Positions 52,937 to 63,096 of a stretch of DNA of 64,000 nt are shown here, in pieces (positions within the stretch are counted from its first letter, which is position 1; every line of letters begins with the position of its first letter). Origin of the DNA: Variovorax sp. E3 (lineage in GTDB: Bacteria > Pseudomonadota > Gammaproteobacteria > Burkholderiales > Burkholderiaceae_C); NCBI RefSeq assembly GCF_016082275.1, contig NZ_MOWM01000003.1, positions 62,001 to 126,000 on the forward strand. The letters run 5' to 3'. Made by a program: the position numbers and the translations under genes. The notes beneath the pieces are model-generated. The model was not told the origin of the DNA. It ran no database searches and worked only from the letters and a program-made list of their open reading frames with translations.

Positions 52937-54430
52937 ATGCTTTTCAATTCGTACCCTTTCATCTTCGTATTCTTCCCGCTCGTCCTGATCGGCTTCTTCC
53001 TGATCGGTGCGCGCAGCCCCCGGGCGGCGGCGGGTTTCCTGGCACTGGCTTCGCTCTTCTTCTACGGCTGGTGGAGCGTCAAGGCGCTGCCCCTGCTGCT
53101 GGGGTCGATCTGCATCAACTACTGGTTCGGACTGCGGCTCACGCCCTCCCCGGGCCGGGAAGACAAGCACCGCAAGGCCCTGCTGATCATTGCGCTGGTG
53201 ATCAACCTCGGGGTGCTGGCCGTCTTCAAGTACGCCAACTTCTTCCTGGAAAACATCGATGCCGGCCTGGCCGCGGCCGGTTTCGCGCAGATTGATCTGG
53301 TGCACATCGTGCTGCCGATCGGCATCTCGTTCTACACGTTCACGCAGATCGCCTTCCTGGTCGACTGCTGGCAGGGCAAGGTGCACGAGCGCAGCTTCAT
53401 CCACTATGCGCTGTTCGTGACCTACTTCCCGCACCTGATCGCGGGGCCCGTGCTGCATCACGCGCAGATGATGCCGCAGTTCAACAACCCGGCCACCTAC
53501 AGGATCAACGCCAACAATCTGGCGCTCGGACTGGGCATCTTCGTCTTCGGCCTGGCCAAGAAGATGCTGATCGCCGACCCGCTGGGGCAGTACGCGGACA
53601 TGATGTTCAAGGGGGTGCACGAAGGCGTGATGCCCTCGCTGTACACGGCCTGGTTCGGGGTGCTGGCCTATACGCTGCAGATCTACTTCGATTTCTCGGG
53701 CTACTCCGACATGGCCGTCGGCCTGTCGCTGTGCGTGGGCGTGCAGTTGCCGCTGAATTTCAGGTCGCCCTACAAGTCGACCAACATGATCGAGTTCTGG
53801 CGCCGCTGGCACATCTCGCTGTCGACCTTCCTGCGCGACTACCTCTACGTGCCGCTGGGCGGCAACCGCAAGGGCCCGGCGCGCCGCTACATCAACCTGT
53901 TCCTCACGATGCTGCTGGGCGGCCTGTGGCACGGCGCCGCATGGACTTTCGTGATCTGGGGCGCGCTGCACGGCGCCTACCTCATGGTCAACCACTTCTG
54001 GAATGCCAAGGTGCGCCGCGGCAACACCAGGACCACGTGGTACGGCCGCGTGATCGGCTGGTTCATCACCTTCGTCTGCGTCATGGTCGCGTGGGTGGTC
54101 TTCCGCGCCGACAGCATGACGGCCGCCATCGAGATCTACAAGGGCATGCTGGGCATGCACGGCTCGCCCGTGTCGGCCTTCAGCGAGTTCAAGGTCCCGT
54201 TCCGCAAGCCCGAGTTCTTCCAGACCCTGTTCGTCGGCCTGCTGATCTGCCTGGCGCTGCCGCCCACCATCACGCTCGACCGCTGGATCCCGGGTGTCGC
54301 GGGCCTGGCCGGCCGGCCGCGCCTGCAGCGCCTGGCGACCTGGGTCACCGGGCTGGGCTGCATCTATCTTTTTGGCCTGTGCGTGTCGAAGTTCGGCAGC
54401 TACAGCCCGTTCCTCTATTTCCAGTTCTGA
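52937..54430 (+). CDS. MBOAT-family O-acyltransferase (AlgI/PatA-like)
   Basis: 497 residues, about 11-12 membrane segments. The MBOAT catalytic His is His332 (LGGLWHGAAWTF), preceded by the conserved FWRRWHISLSTFLRDYLYVP with His292, and YFPHLIAGPVLHHAQMM. Such proteins move acyl (often acetyl) groups across the inner membrane to a periplasmic glycan acceptor (alginate, peptidoglycan, cellulose). The following SGNH gene is the probable partner. There are no alginate biosynthesis genes here, so the acceptor is unknown. Confidence 0.92.
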   Translation: MLFNSYPFIFVFFPLVLIGFFLIGARSPRAAAGFLALASLFFYGWWSVKALPLLLGSICINYWFGLRLTPSPGREDKHRKALLIIALVINLGVLAVFKYANFFLENIDAGLAAAGFAQIDLVHIVLPIGISFYTFTQIAFLVDCWQGKVHERSFIHYALFVTYFPHLIAGPVLHHAQMMPQFNNPATYRINANNLALGLGIFVFGLAKKMLIADPLGQYADMMFKGVHEGVMPSLYTAWFGVLAYTLQIYFDFSGYSDMAVGLSLCVGVQLPLNFRSPYKSTNMIEFWRRWHISLSTFLRDYLYVPLGGNRKGPARRYINLFLTMLLGGLWHGAAWTFVIWGALHGAYLMVNHFWNAKVRRGNTRTTWYGRVIGWFITFVCVMVAWVVFRADSMTAAIEIYKGMLGMHGSPVSAFSEFKVPFRKPEFFQTLFVGLLICLALPPTITLDRWIPGVAGLAGRPRLQRLATWVTGLGCIYLFGLCVSKFGSYSPFLYFQF

Positions 54431-54431
54431 C

Positions 54432-55466
54432 ATGGAAGACACGAAATCGGCCAGAACCTGGCTTCGCATCTTCGCCGCGGGCTACCTGGTGTGCTGCGCC
54501 CTGCTGCTCATCAGCCTCTTCACGCCTATTCCCTATGGCGACCTGACCCGCATCGGGCGCATCTCGGAGCGCGAGTTCGGCTGGCACACGCCGCCGCCTC
54601 CCATTCCGGACGCCGACGTCAAGACCTGGCCGATCAACGAGTCCGACGTCCTGGTCATCGGCGACAGCTTTTCGGTGCGCTACGCATGGCAGGCGTCGCT
54701 GGTCGGCGCGGGCTACAAGATGACGACCACCCACTGGGACAACCTTGGCGGCGTGGTGTGCGGGGACTTCTCGAGCTGGCTTGAAAAGTCCGGCTTCAAG
54801 GGCAAGGTCGTCATCATCGAGAGCATCGAGCGCCTGCTCGAATACCGGATCCAGCAGTCCGAGTCCTGCGGGACGATGAAGCACGCCTTCAATCCGACGC
54901 CACCGCCGTTCGAGAACCCGGCCAAGCCCGCGCCGGGCTTCCAGATCAACTGGGACGCCCAGTTGCTCAGCGGCTGGCTCACCTACCAGAACACCAAGGC
55001 CATCCTGCGCTCCGACAGCTGGACCAACACGCCCGACCACTGGGGCCCGCTGATCGACGCGCGCAACGTGCCCGACGGCTGCAAGCAATTCAGCCATCGC
55101 GCCTGCGGCAAGCTGCTGATGACCGCCGAAGACCGCGTGAACGATCCCCTGTCGGTCAAGTCGGCGCAGTTCATGAAGAACTTCGAGGCCACGGCCGCGC
55201 CCTACAAGGTCGTGTGGATGGTCGTGCCGAACAAGACCACGGTCTATTTGCAACAAGATCATGCCGACGCGTTCCGCGCCGCATTCAACCCGCAAAATAT
55301 CGGACCCGACCTGTTCGCCGTGGCGGCCGAGAACCGCTACAAGGTCATGGACCTTTTCCCCGCCAACGAAACCCATGTCTCGACCCGCGGATACATTCTT
55401 TTCGGTCAGCGTATGCTGGAGGCTGTGCGCCAGGTGCTGCCGCCCCCGGCCGCCAAGTCGCAGTGA
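54432..55466 (+). CDS. Membrane-anchored SGNH-like acyl-esterase/transferase (AlgJ/AlgX-like)
   Basis: 344 residues, starting 1 base after the MBOAT stop. One N-terminal membrane segment (about 11-30), then a periplasmic SGNH domain: block I VLVIGDSFS with Ser79, and a C-terminal Asn/Thr-x-x-His-type element (NETHVSTRGY). In AlgIJ/PatAB-type systems such proteins accept the acyl group from MBOAT and place it on a glycan. The immediate adjacency supports a two-component O-acylation pair. Substrate unknown. Confidence 0.78.
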   Translation: MEDTKSARTWLRIFAAGYLVCCALLLISLFTPIPYGDLTRIGRISEREFGWHTPPPPIPDADVKTWPINESDVLVIGDSFSVRYAWQASLVGAGYKMTTTHWDNLGGVVCGDFSSWLEKSGFKGKVVIIESIERLLEYRIQQSESCGTMKHAFNPTPPPFENPAKPAPGFQINWDAQLLSGWLTYQNTKAILRSDSWTNTPDHWGPLIDARNVPDGCKQFSHRACGKLLMTAEDRVNDPLSVKSAQFMKNFEATAAPYKVVWMVVPNKTTVYLQQDHADAFRAAFNPQNIGPDLFAVAAENRYKVMDLFPANETHVSTRGYILFGQRMLEAVRQVLPPPAAKSQ

Positions 55467-55496
55467 GCTCGAACCTGACGTGAAAAAACGATACGC

Positions 55497-56252
55497 GTGA
55501 TCCTTTACGAGTACCCCTTCAACGAGCGCATCCGCACCTACCTGCGGCTGGAGCACCTGTTTCGCCGGCTCGGCGAACTGGTGCCCTCTGAATCGCCGCT
55601 GTCCCATCACTACGCCCTGATCACGATTTTCGAGATCATGGACGTGGCCGCGCGGGCCGACCTCAAGGCCGATGTGCTGCGCGACCTCGACAAGCACAAG
55701 AACGTCTTCAACGGCTACCGCGGCAACCCGGCCATCGCCGAAGCCGTGCTCGACCAGGTCGTCGGCCAGCTCGAGCGCAACTTCACGACCCTCAACGGCG
55801 TGGCCGGCAAGGCCGGACAGGCGCTGACGGAAAACGAGTGGCTCATGAGCATCCGCAGCCGCGCCGGCATCCCGGGCGGCACCTGCGAGTTCGACCTGCC
55901 CGCCTACTACGCCTGGCAGCACCGCCCGCCGGCCAGCCGCCGCGCCGACCTGGAGCGCTGGTCCAACACCCTGTCGCCGTTGGCCTCGTCGATCTACCTG
56001 CTGCTCAAGCTGCTGCGCGACGCCGACGTGCCCTACAAGGTGATCGCCACCCACGGCCAGTTCCAGCAGAACCTGCCGCAGGGCCGCAGCTTCCAGCTGC
56101 TGCGCCTGCGCATCGACCCCAAGCTGGGCCTCGTTCCTGAAATCAGCGGCAACCGCCTCATGGTCTCGGTGCGCCTGATGCGCCACGAGGCCGACGACCG
56201 CCTGCACCAGAGCTCGGACGACGCGCCCTTCGAGCTCACCCTCTGCGCATGA
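55497..56252 (+). CDS. zapD: Cell division protein ZapD
   Basis: 251 residues from GTG 55497, starting [20 protein letters not shown], the ZapD/YacF signature. It continues [19 protein letters not shown] and ends with an Arg/His-rich region. It crosslinks FtsZ filaments at the division ring. Usually follows coaE directly; here it follows the SGNH gene. It overlaps yacG by 4 bases. Confidence 0.95.
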   Translation: MILYEYPFNERIRTYLRLEHLFRRLGELVPSESPLSHHYALITIFEIMDVAARADLKADVLRDLDKHKNVFNGYRGNPAIAEAVLDQVVGQLERNFTTLNGVAGKAGQALTENEWLMSIRSRAGIPGGTCEFDLPAYYAWQHRPPASRRADLERWSNTLSPLASSIYLLLKLLRDADVPYKVIATHGQFQQNLPQGRSFQLLRLRIDPKLGLVPEISGNRLMVSVRLMRHEADDRLHQSSDDAPFELTLCA

Positions 56253-56458
56253 CCCGCGTGAACAGCAAAGGCGAGCGGATCGTCCGCTGCCCCTCGTGCG
56301 GCGGCGACAGCATCTACGCGCCCGGCAATGCCTATCGGCCGTTCTGCAGCGCGCGCTGCAAGGGCATCGACCTCGGCGCCTGGGCCAGCGAGGAATTCCG
56401 GATGCCGGCCGAAGCGCCGCCCGACGAAGAGCCTTTCGGCGACCCCAAGATCCAATAG
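56249..56458 (+). CDS. yacG: YacG, zinc-finger DNA gyrase inhibitor
   Basis: 69 residues. Zinc site Cys14, Cys17, Cys33, Cys37 (CPSC and FCSARC), followed by the acidic tail ([15 protein letters not shown]). YacG binds GyrB and can block gyrase. ATGA overlap with zapD. The coaE-zapD-yacG set is conserved. Confidence 0.94.
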   Translation: MTRVNSKGERIVRCPSCGGDSIYAPGNAYRPFCSARCKGIDLGAWASEEFRMPAEAPPDEEPFGDPKIQ

Positions 56459-56480
56459 CCGCAACAGCCGCGCGCGCGGG

Positions 56481-58459
56481 CTACTTGGCGGCGCCGGCGC
56501 CCTCGTCCAGCAGGGCCGGGTCGATATAGGTCGCAAAGCTGCGCGTGTACCTGGGCCGGAGGTGGCCGATGTCCTTGTAGGCCGGTGAGTCGTCGTCCGG
56601 CATGCTCCGGATGCACGCGCCCGAGGCGCAAAGGCTGGCAAAGGGCTCGATCACCTGCGCGCCATTCGCCAAGGCCACCTGTTTGAGCCTGGTATTGAGC
56701 TGCGCCTGATCCTGCGGCACGGGTGCCGTGAGCCGCCCGGCGGATGCCGTCATCGCCCCCAGGCGACTGCCCTGGATCTGCCGCAGCGGGTCAAAGTCCA
56801 TGCCGACCGGATTGCCCAGCACCAGGTAGACCTTCTTGTGGGCCGACAGGCGCTTCAACACCTCGCCCAGCGACTGCAGCGACAGGTCGATGCCATCCCC
56901 GTTCACGAACGGATGCACGGCCTTCTTGTCATCGACGAAGTAGTTCACGACAGGACCGGCCCCCGTGAAATAGCAACTCCAGCATGCCCCCAGAACGACC
57001 GTATCGATCTGGGGTTGCAGCGCCAGATCGAGCACCGCCGTTCGCCGCTCGTCGCAATCGGCACCGGCATCGAGGCGGGAGAACAGGCCCGGCACGGGCG
57101 GGCACGAGCCCTTTGTGGCGAAGTAAACCGTGCGCGCCCTGGCCGGCTCGGTGCGCGCCAGTTCCAGTGCGCGCGGTGCGTACTGCTCGACGTGGCTGTC
57201 GCCGATCAGCAGCACGTTGTGCTTTCCCTGGCCGGTGCGATAGACGAACTGACCGCCCAACGCGTCCTCCTGGAAGCCATCGTAGTAGTTGTCTTCCTGC
57301 GTGGCATCCGCCACGGCCTGCAATGCCTGGCTGGCGTTGCGGGGCGGCGGCATGCCGAAAAACACCAGCACGCCAACCAGCGCGAGCGCCGCACCGCCCG
57401 CCGCCAGACCGCGCAACAGCGCCTGCGAAAGGTGCAGCTTGACGAAGCGCTCGACGAACCGGTAAGTGCCCCAGGCCAGCACGACGCCGCCACGACGAGC
57501 ACCACGCGCACCTGGAGCGACGGCTCGCCCCCTTCGACGATGCGCGCATACGACAACAGCGGCCAGTGCCACAAGTAGAGCGGATAGCTGATCAGCCCGA
57601 TCCACACCATGACCCGGTTCGACAGCAGATAGCGATTGAGCACGCCATTCGGTCCCGCGGCAATGCAGCTCACCGCGCCCAGCACCGGAAGCAGTGCCCA
57701 CCAGCCCGGAAACGCCTTCGTGCTGCGCGTCATGAACAGGCCGAGCACGATCAGGGCGACCCCGACGATCGACTGCACATGCTTGGTCAGCGGCCGCGAG
57801 TTCGCCGAACCGTCCGCGGTCGCTTGCAGGCGCATCGCGGCCAGCAGCCCGCCGGCCATCAGCTCCCAGGCACGCGACAGCGGCGAATAGAACGCCGCCG
57901 CGCGATGCGGCTGCACGGTGATGACGTTGACCAGGAACGAAATCACGGCCACCGCCAGGGTCACGCGCAGGATCGGCCAGCGCTTGCGCCAGGCCAGCCC
58001 CAGCAACAGGGGCCAGAAGATGTAGAACTGCTCCTCGATGCCCAGCGACCACAAATGCAGCAGCGGCTTGGTCTCAGCAGTGGCATCGAAATAGCCCGAC
58101 TCACCAAGAAACACCAGGTTGGCAAAGAAAGCCGCTCCACCCGTGGTCTGCTTGCCCAGTTGAGAGAACTCGCCCGGCAGCAGCACGTACCAGCCGAAAG
58201 CCAGCGTCGCGAGCAGCACAAGCACCAGCGCCGGAAAAATGCGCCGGATACGCCGTGCGTAGAAGTCGCGGTAGCTGAAATCCCCCGCGGCCAGACTCTG
58301 CAGCAGGATGGTCGTGATCAGGAAACCCGAGATCACGAAGAAGATGTCGACCCCGATGAAGCCCCCGGGCAACAAGCTCGGAAAAGCGTGATAGGCCAGC
58401 ACGGAGCCCACGGCGACTGCGCGCAGTCCGTCGATGTCCGGTCGGTATTTGGGGTGCAT
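56481..58459 (-). CDS. OatA-like acyltransferase with SGNH domain, paralog 1 (frameshifted here)
   Basis: Repaired length about 659 residues. An N-terminal Acyltransferase_3 membrane domain (about 10 helices; MHPKYRPDIDGLRAVAVGSV with Arg13 and His24) is followed by a periplasmic SGNH domain (LLIGDSHVEQYAPRALEL; DIGHLRPRYTRSF with the catalytic Asp-x-x-His). This is the OatA/LafB-type O-acyltransferase layout acting on an envelope glycan or lipid A. The frame breaks near 57485; one C on the plus strand restores VAAVVLAWGTYRFVERF, matching paralog 2. Convergent with yacG, 22 bases away. Confidence 0.88.
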
Positions 58460-58479
58460 CGTGCGGTCTCGGTCTTCGG

Positions 58480-60444
58480 CTACTTGGCGGACGGCGTCGT
58501 CTCGCTCTTGCGCATCACGCGATCGATGTAGTTCGCGTGGTCTCGCGTGAACTCCAGCCGGAGGTGATCGCCGTCCTTGTACGACGGATTTCCATCGGGC
58601 ATGACACGCTGGCACGCATTGTCCTTGCACAGGCTGGCCACGGCGTCGATCGGCTCGGCACCGCTCGCCGCGGCGATGGCCAGCAACCGGTCGTTGAGCT
58701 GCCTCTGGTTGGCCGGCAGCTGCGCCGTCGGTGTCGTCGGTGCGGCGGTGATGTGCGCCAGCCTGTTGCCCTGGATCAGGCGTCGTGGCGTGAAGTCCGC
58801 CCCGCCCGGGTTGTCGAGCAGCAGATACACCTTCTTTTTCTGCGACAGGTCGCGCAGCAGCGCTTCCAGCGAGGCGAGCGAGCGGGCGATGCCGTCCCCG
58901 TTCTGGAAGGGATGGACCACGCCGTCCGGTCCGCGGAAGTAATAGTCGACCGCGCCGGAGTCGAGGAAATAGCAATTCCAGCATCCACCGATGACGACCG
59001 TCTTGACCTGGGGGGAATAGGCAATGGCCAGCGTCTTGTCGCGGCGTTCCGGGCAGTCGACGTTCTTGTCCGCGAAGACACCAGGCACCGGCGGGCACGA
59101 ACCCAGGGTCGCGAAATATGCGGTGCGTGTGTCTTCGGGAAAGGCCCGCGCCACTTCCAGCGCGCGAGGCGCGTACTGCTGCACATGGCTGTCACCGACG
59201 AAGAAAGTATCGGCCGCGCCGGCACCGACCTTGTAGACCCGCTGGTCGCCGACCATGTCGCGCTCCAGACCTTCGTAATAGTCGCCATCGACCGCGGCAT
59301 TCGCCACGCCCTGGAGCGCCGCGTTGCTGTTGCGCGGCAAGGGAATGCCGAACGACACCACCGCGCCCACGGCCGCCAGCACCGCCATCGACACCACCAG
59401 GGCACGCAGCACGCCCGGCGTCGGCCGATGCCGGGCGAAGCGTTCCACGAACCGGTACGTGGCCCAGGCCAGCAGCACGCTCGCGGCCACCGCGCAGACA
59501 CGGGCGGTCACCGAGTGGTGCACGGGGTCGTTCTCGACGAGGCGCACATACACCAGCAGCGGCCAGTGCCAGAGATACAGCGGATAGCTGATGAGCCCGA
59601 TCCACACCATCACCCGGTTCGACAGCAGGTACTTGTTCAGCACGCCCGTCGGCCCCGCCGCGATGCAGCTCATCGCGCCCAGCGTGGGCAACAGCGCCCA
59701 CCAGCCCGGAAACGCCTTGATGGCCCGGATCATCACCAGCCCGAGCACGATGAGCCCGATGCCGAGCACGGACTGCAGGTGGCTGCGCCACGGGTTGGGA
59801 GTCGGCGGGCGCAACCGCATGCAGGCGAGGATGCCCCCGACCATCAGTTCCCAGAAACGGGAGGCCGGCGAATAGAACGACGCCGTCGGAAAGGGATGGA
59901 CCGTCGCCACGTTGACCAGCAGCGACACCGCCGCGATCGCCAGCACCAGCCGGACGATCGGCCACTTCCGGTGCCAGGCGAAACCCAGCAACAGCGGCCA
60001 GAAAATATAGAACTGCTCCTCGATGCCCAGCGACCACAGGTGCAGCAGCGGCTTGGCCTCGGCCGCGGTGTCGAAGTAGCCTGCCTCGCCCCAGAAGACC
60101 AGGTTGGCGACGAACGCGGCGCCGCCCACGGTCTGCTTGCCGAGTTCGGCGAACTCGTCCGACAGCAGCAGATACCAGCCGGCGCACAGCGTGACCAGCA
60201 GCACCAGCACCAGCGCTGGAAAGATCCGCCGCACACGCCGTACGTAGAAATCCTTGAAGCTGAAATCGCCCGCCGCCAGGCTCTGCAAAATGATGGTCGT
60301 GATCAGGAACCCTGAAATCACGAAGAAGATATCGACCCCGATGAAGCCCCCGGGCAGCAGGCTCGGGAAGGCGTGATAGAGCACCACGGAGGCTACCGCG
60401 ACGGCGCGCAGGCCGTCGATGTCGGGGCGGTACTTGGGGTGCAT
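58480..60444 (-). CDS. OatA-like acyltransferase with SGNH domain, paralog 2
   Basis: 654 residues from ATG 60444; the preceding TTG is not needed. Same two-domain layout and much shared sequence with paralog 1 just downstream (20-base gap): MHPKYRPDIDGLRAVAVASV, LLHLWSLGIEEQFYIFWPLL, FFVGDSHVQQYAPRALEVAR, and KDGDHLRLEFTRD. Intact here, which supports the repair of paralog 1. It probably O-acylates an envelope polymer. The two genes look like a tandem duplication. Confidence 0.9.
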   Translation of the reverse strand: MHPKYRPDIDGLRAVAVASVVLYHAFPSLLPGGFIGVDIFFVISGFLITTIILQSLAAGDFSFKDFYVRRVRRIFPALVLVLLVTLCAGWYLLLSDEFAELGKQTVGGAAFVANLVFWGEAGYFDTAAEAKPLLHLWSLGIEEQFYIFWPLLLGFAWHRKWPIVRLVLAIAAVSLLVNVATVHPFPTASFYSPASRFWELMVGGILACMRLRPPTPNPWRSHLQSVLGIGLIVLGLVMIRAIKAFPGWWALLPTLGAMSCIAAGPTGVLNKYLLSNRVMVWIGLISYPLYLWHWPLLVYVRLVENDPVHHSVTARVCAVAASVLLAWATYRFVERFARHRPTPGVLRALVVSMAVLAAVGAVVSFGIPLPRNSNAALQGVANAAVDGDYYEGLERDMVGDQRVYKVGAGAADTFFVGDSHVQQYAPRALEVARAFPEDTRTAYFATLGSCPPVPGVFADKNVDCPERRDKTLAIAYSPQVKTVVIGGCWNCYFLDSGAVDYYFRGPDGVVHPFQNGDGIARSLASLEALLRDLSQKKKVYLLLDNPGGADFTPRRLIQGNRLAHITAAPTTPTAQLPANQRQLNDRLLAIAAASGAEPIDAVASLCKDNACQRVMPDGNPSYKDGDHLRLEFTRDHANYIDRVMRKSETTPSAK

Positions 60445-60531
60445 CAATCAGTCGATCGGTCGTGGGACATCAGGTTGCCACGCCGCCCTCTTCCTGATCC
60501 GAAAGAAGGCCGGACACGCCTGACGCGTGCC

Positions 60532-60969
60532 CTATGCCGCAGCCTGCGGCGCGAACGGCAGCCCGCGCTCCTCCGACAGCCACTGCAACACAGGCAGCGC
60601 CCCCGGCAACACCGGCGTCACATCCAGCGGCAGTTGCTGCCACGCCATCTGCTGGCCTTCACGCATTTCGAATTCACCGGTCCACGCCGTCACCTTGCAC
60701 CAGTGCAGGCGCACCAGCGCATGCGGGTAGTCGTGCTCGGTGATCTTCCAGACCTCGGCGCCGTCGATGGTGATGCCGAGCTCTTCCTGCAGCTCGCGCC
60801 GCAGCGCCTGCTCGACCGTTTCGCCCGCCTCGATCTTGCCGCCCGGAAACTCCCAGTAGCCCGCATAGGCCTTGCCTTCAGGCCGGGTCGAGAGCAGCAG
60901 CGCGTCGTCGGCCAGGCGAATCAACACGCCGACCGCGACCTCGGTGTGCTTGCGCACTTCGTTGCTCAC
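60532..60969 (-). CDS. NUDIX hydrolase, MutT type
   Basis: 145 residues from GTG 60969 (GTGA overlap with the upstream stop). The NUDIX box GGKIEAGETVEQALRREL plus QEELGI fits the consensus. YWEFPGGKIEAGE is the MutT pattern; this predicts 8-oxo-dGTP diphosphatase activity, though NUDIX specificity is hard to read. In related genomes it follows yacG closely; here two acyltransferase genes lie between. Confidence 0.87.
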   Translation of the reverse strand: MSNEVRKHTEVAVGVLIRLADDALLLSTRPEGKAYAGYWEFPGGKIEAGETVEQALRRELQEELGITIDGAEVWKITEHDYPHALVRLHWCKVTAWTGEFEMREGQQMAWQQLPLDVTPVLPGALPVLQWLSEERGLPFAPQAAA

Positions 60970-61841
60970 GCGTTGGCCCGCCCTGCGTAGTCGCGCGCGA
61001 ACTGATAAGCCACACGGCCGCTGCGCGAACCGCGCTCCAGCGCCCAGACCAGCGCCTCGGGCCGTGCCGCCGCGATGGCGGCGGCATCGACGCCGAACGA
61101 CGAGAGCCATTGCCCCACGATCGTCAGATATTCGTTCTGGCTGAACGGATAGAAGCTCACCCAGAGGCCGAAGCGCTCCGACAGCGAGATCTTTTCCTCG
61201 ATCACTTCACCGGGGTGCACTTCGCCGTCGTCGGTGTGCGTGTACGTGAGGTTTTCCTTCATGTACTCGGGCAGCAGGTGGCGCCGGTTGCTGGTCGCGT
61301 AGATCAGCACGTTGGGCGTCGACGCGGCAATCGAGCCGTCCAGGATCGACTTCAGCGCCTTGTAGCCCGGCTCGCCCTCGTCGAAGCTCAGGTCGTCGCT
61401 GAACACGATGAACTTCTCGGGCCGCTGCGAGACCACCTCGACGATGTCGGGCAGGTCAGTCAGCTCGGCCTTGTCGACCTCGATCAGGCGCAGCCCCTGC
61501 GGCGCATAGGCCTGCAGGCACGCACGGATCAGCGACGACTTGCCGGTGCCCCGCGCGCCCGTCAGCAGCACGTTGTTGGCCGGCTTGCCTTCGACGAACT
61601 GGCGCGTGTTGCGCTCGATCTTTTCCTTCTGGACATCGATTTCCTTCAGCGAATCGAGCGCCATCGTGGCCACGTGCTTGACCGGCTCGAGCACGCCATG
61701 GCCCGAGTTGCGACGGCGGTAGCGCCAGGCGATGGACGCGTTCCAGTCGGGCGGTGCCGCCAGCGGCTGCGGCAGGATCGATTCGATGCGGCCAATGAGC
61801 TGCTCGGCGCGCTCGATCAGTTTCTGAAACTGCTCGTTCAT
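60966..61841 (-). CDS. DUF815 AAA-type ATPase
   Basis: 291 residues from ATG 61841, overlapping the argJ stop (ATGA). Walker [10 protein letters not shown] near 95-103, Walker [13 protein letters not shown], and [11 protein letters not shown] sensor 1. The family is annotated as predicted AAA ATPase, function unknown. It lies between argJ and the mutT-like gene, overlapping both by 4 bases. Confidence 0.87.
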   Translation of the reverse strand: MNEQFQKLIERAEQLIGRIESILPQPLAAPPDWNASIAWRYRRRNSGHGVLEPVKHVATMALDSLKEIDVQKEKIERNTRQFVEGKPANNVLLTGARGTGKSSLIRACLQAYAPQGLRLIEVDKAELTDLPDIVEVVSQRPEKFIVFSDDLSFDEGEPGYKALKSILDGSIAASTPNVLIYATSNRRHLLPEYMKENLTYTHTDDGEVHPGEVIEEKISLSERFGLWVSFYPFSQNEYLTIVGQWLSSFGVDAAAIAAARPEALVWALERGSRSGRVAYQFARDYAGRANA

Positions 61842-63067
61842 GACCGGTAGTCGGCGTTGATGGTCACGTAGTCGTGGCTCAGGTCGCAGGTCCACACGGT
61901 CTCGCTGGCGTTGCCGCGGCCCAGGCCGATGCGCACCGTGATCTCGCTCTGCTTCATGACGCGCTGGCCGTCTTCCTCGCGGTACGACGGGTTGCGCCCG
62001 CCCTTGACCGCCACGTGCACGTCGTCCAGGAACAGGTCGATGCCGGTCTGGTCGAGGTCGCCGATGCCCGCATAGCCCACTGCCGCGAGGATGCGGCCCA
62101 GGTTCGGGTCGCTGGCGAAGAAGGCGGTCTTGACCAGCGGCGAATGCGCCACGGCATAGGCCACCTGCTTGCACTCGGCCGCATCCTTGCCGCCCTCGAC
62201 CTGGATGGTGATGAACTTGGTCGCGCCCTCGCCGTCGCGCACGATGGCCTGCGCCAGCTGGCGGGCCACGTTCTGCATGGCGGCCACGAGCGCCTTGCCT
62301 TCGGCCGAGTCGAGCGAGGTGATGACGGCGTTGGCCGCCTTCTGCGTCGCGATGACCACGAACGAGTCGTTGGTGGAGGTGTCGCCGTCGATGGTCACGC
62401 GGTTGAACGAGGCGTCGGCCAGCAGCTTGGCCAGCGGCTGGATCAGCGACGCGTCGATCTTCGCGTCGGTCGCCATGAAGCCGAGCATGGTCGCCATGTT
62501 CGGGCGGATCATGCCGGCGCCCTTGCTGATGCCGGTGATGGTGACGGTGGCGCCGCCGACCTGCGCCCGCTGGCTGAAGGCCTTCGGGATCGTGTCGGTG
62601 GTCATGATGCCCTCGGCCGCGCGCGCCCAGTGGTTGGCGTCGGCATCGGCCAGCGCGGCCGGCAGGCCCGCTTCGATGCGGTCGACCGGCAGCGGCTCCA
62701 TGATCACGCCGGTGGAGAACGGCAGGATCTGCTCGGGCGAGATTTCCAGCTTGCGCGCCAGCGCGATGCAGGTCGAGCGCGTGCGCATCAGCCCGTCTTC
62801 GCCCGTGCCGGCGTTCGCGTTGCCGGTGTTGATCACCATCGCGCGAATGCCGTGGTTGGCCGCCAGGTGTTCGCGGCAGACCTGCACCGGCGCCGCGCAG
62901 AAGCGGTTCTGGGTAAACACGCCGCCGACCGCGGCGCCCTCGTCGATCAGCACGACGGTCAGGTCCTTGCGATTGGCCTTGCGCACGCCGGCTTCGGCCA
63001 CGCCGATGCGGACGCCGGGCACCGCGAACAAGGCGGCGGGATCAGGGGCAGACAGGCTCACGGGCAT
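61838..63067 (-). CDS. argJ: Bifunctional glutamate N-acetyltransferase / amino-acid acetyltransferase
   Basis: 409 residues. Self-cleaves before Thr193 (NMA|TML in [18 protein letters not shown]) into two chains; Thr193 is the nucleophile. [15 protein letters not shown] in the beta chain is also diagnostic. It recycles acetyl from N-acetylornithine to glutamate and may also make N-acetylglutamate from acetyl-CoA in arginine synthesis. 29 bases after secA. Confidence 0.96.
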   Translation of the reverse strand: MPVSLSAPDPAALFAVPGVRIGVAEAGVRKANRKDLTVVLIDEGAAVGGVFTQNRFCAAPVQVCREHLAANHGIRAMVINTGNANAGTGEDGLMRTRSTCIALARKLEISPEQILPFSTGVIMEPLPVDRIEAGLPAALADADANHWARAAEGIMTTDTIPKAFSQRAQVGGATVTITGISKGAGMIRPNMATMLGFMATDAKIDASLIQPLAKLLADASFNRVTIDGDTSTNDSFVVIATQKAANAVITSLDSAEGKALVAAMQNVARQLAQAIVRDGEGATKFITIQVEGGKDAAECKQVAYAVAHSPLVKTAFFASDPNLGRILAAVGYAGIGDLDQTGIDLFLDDVHVAVKGGRNPSYREEDGQRVMKQSEITVRIGLGRGNASETVWTCDLSHDYVTINADYRS

Positions 63068-63096
63068 GGAGGTTTCTCTTCGAGGGTTTGTTCAGG

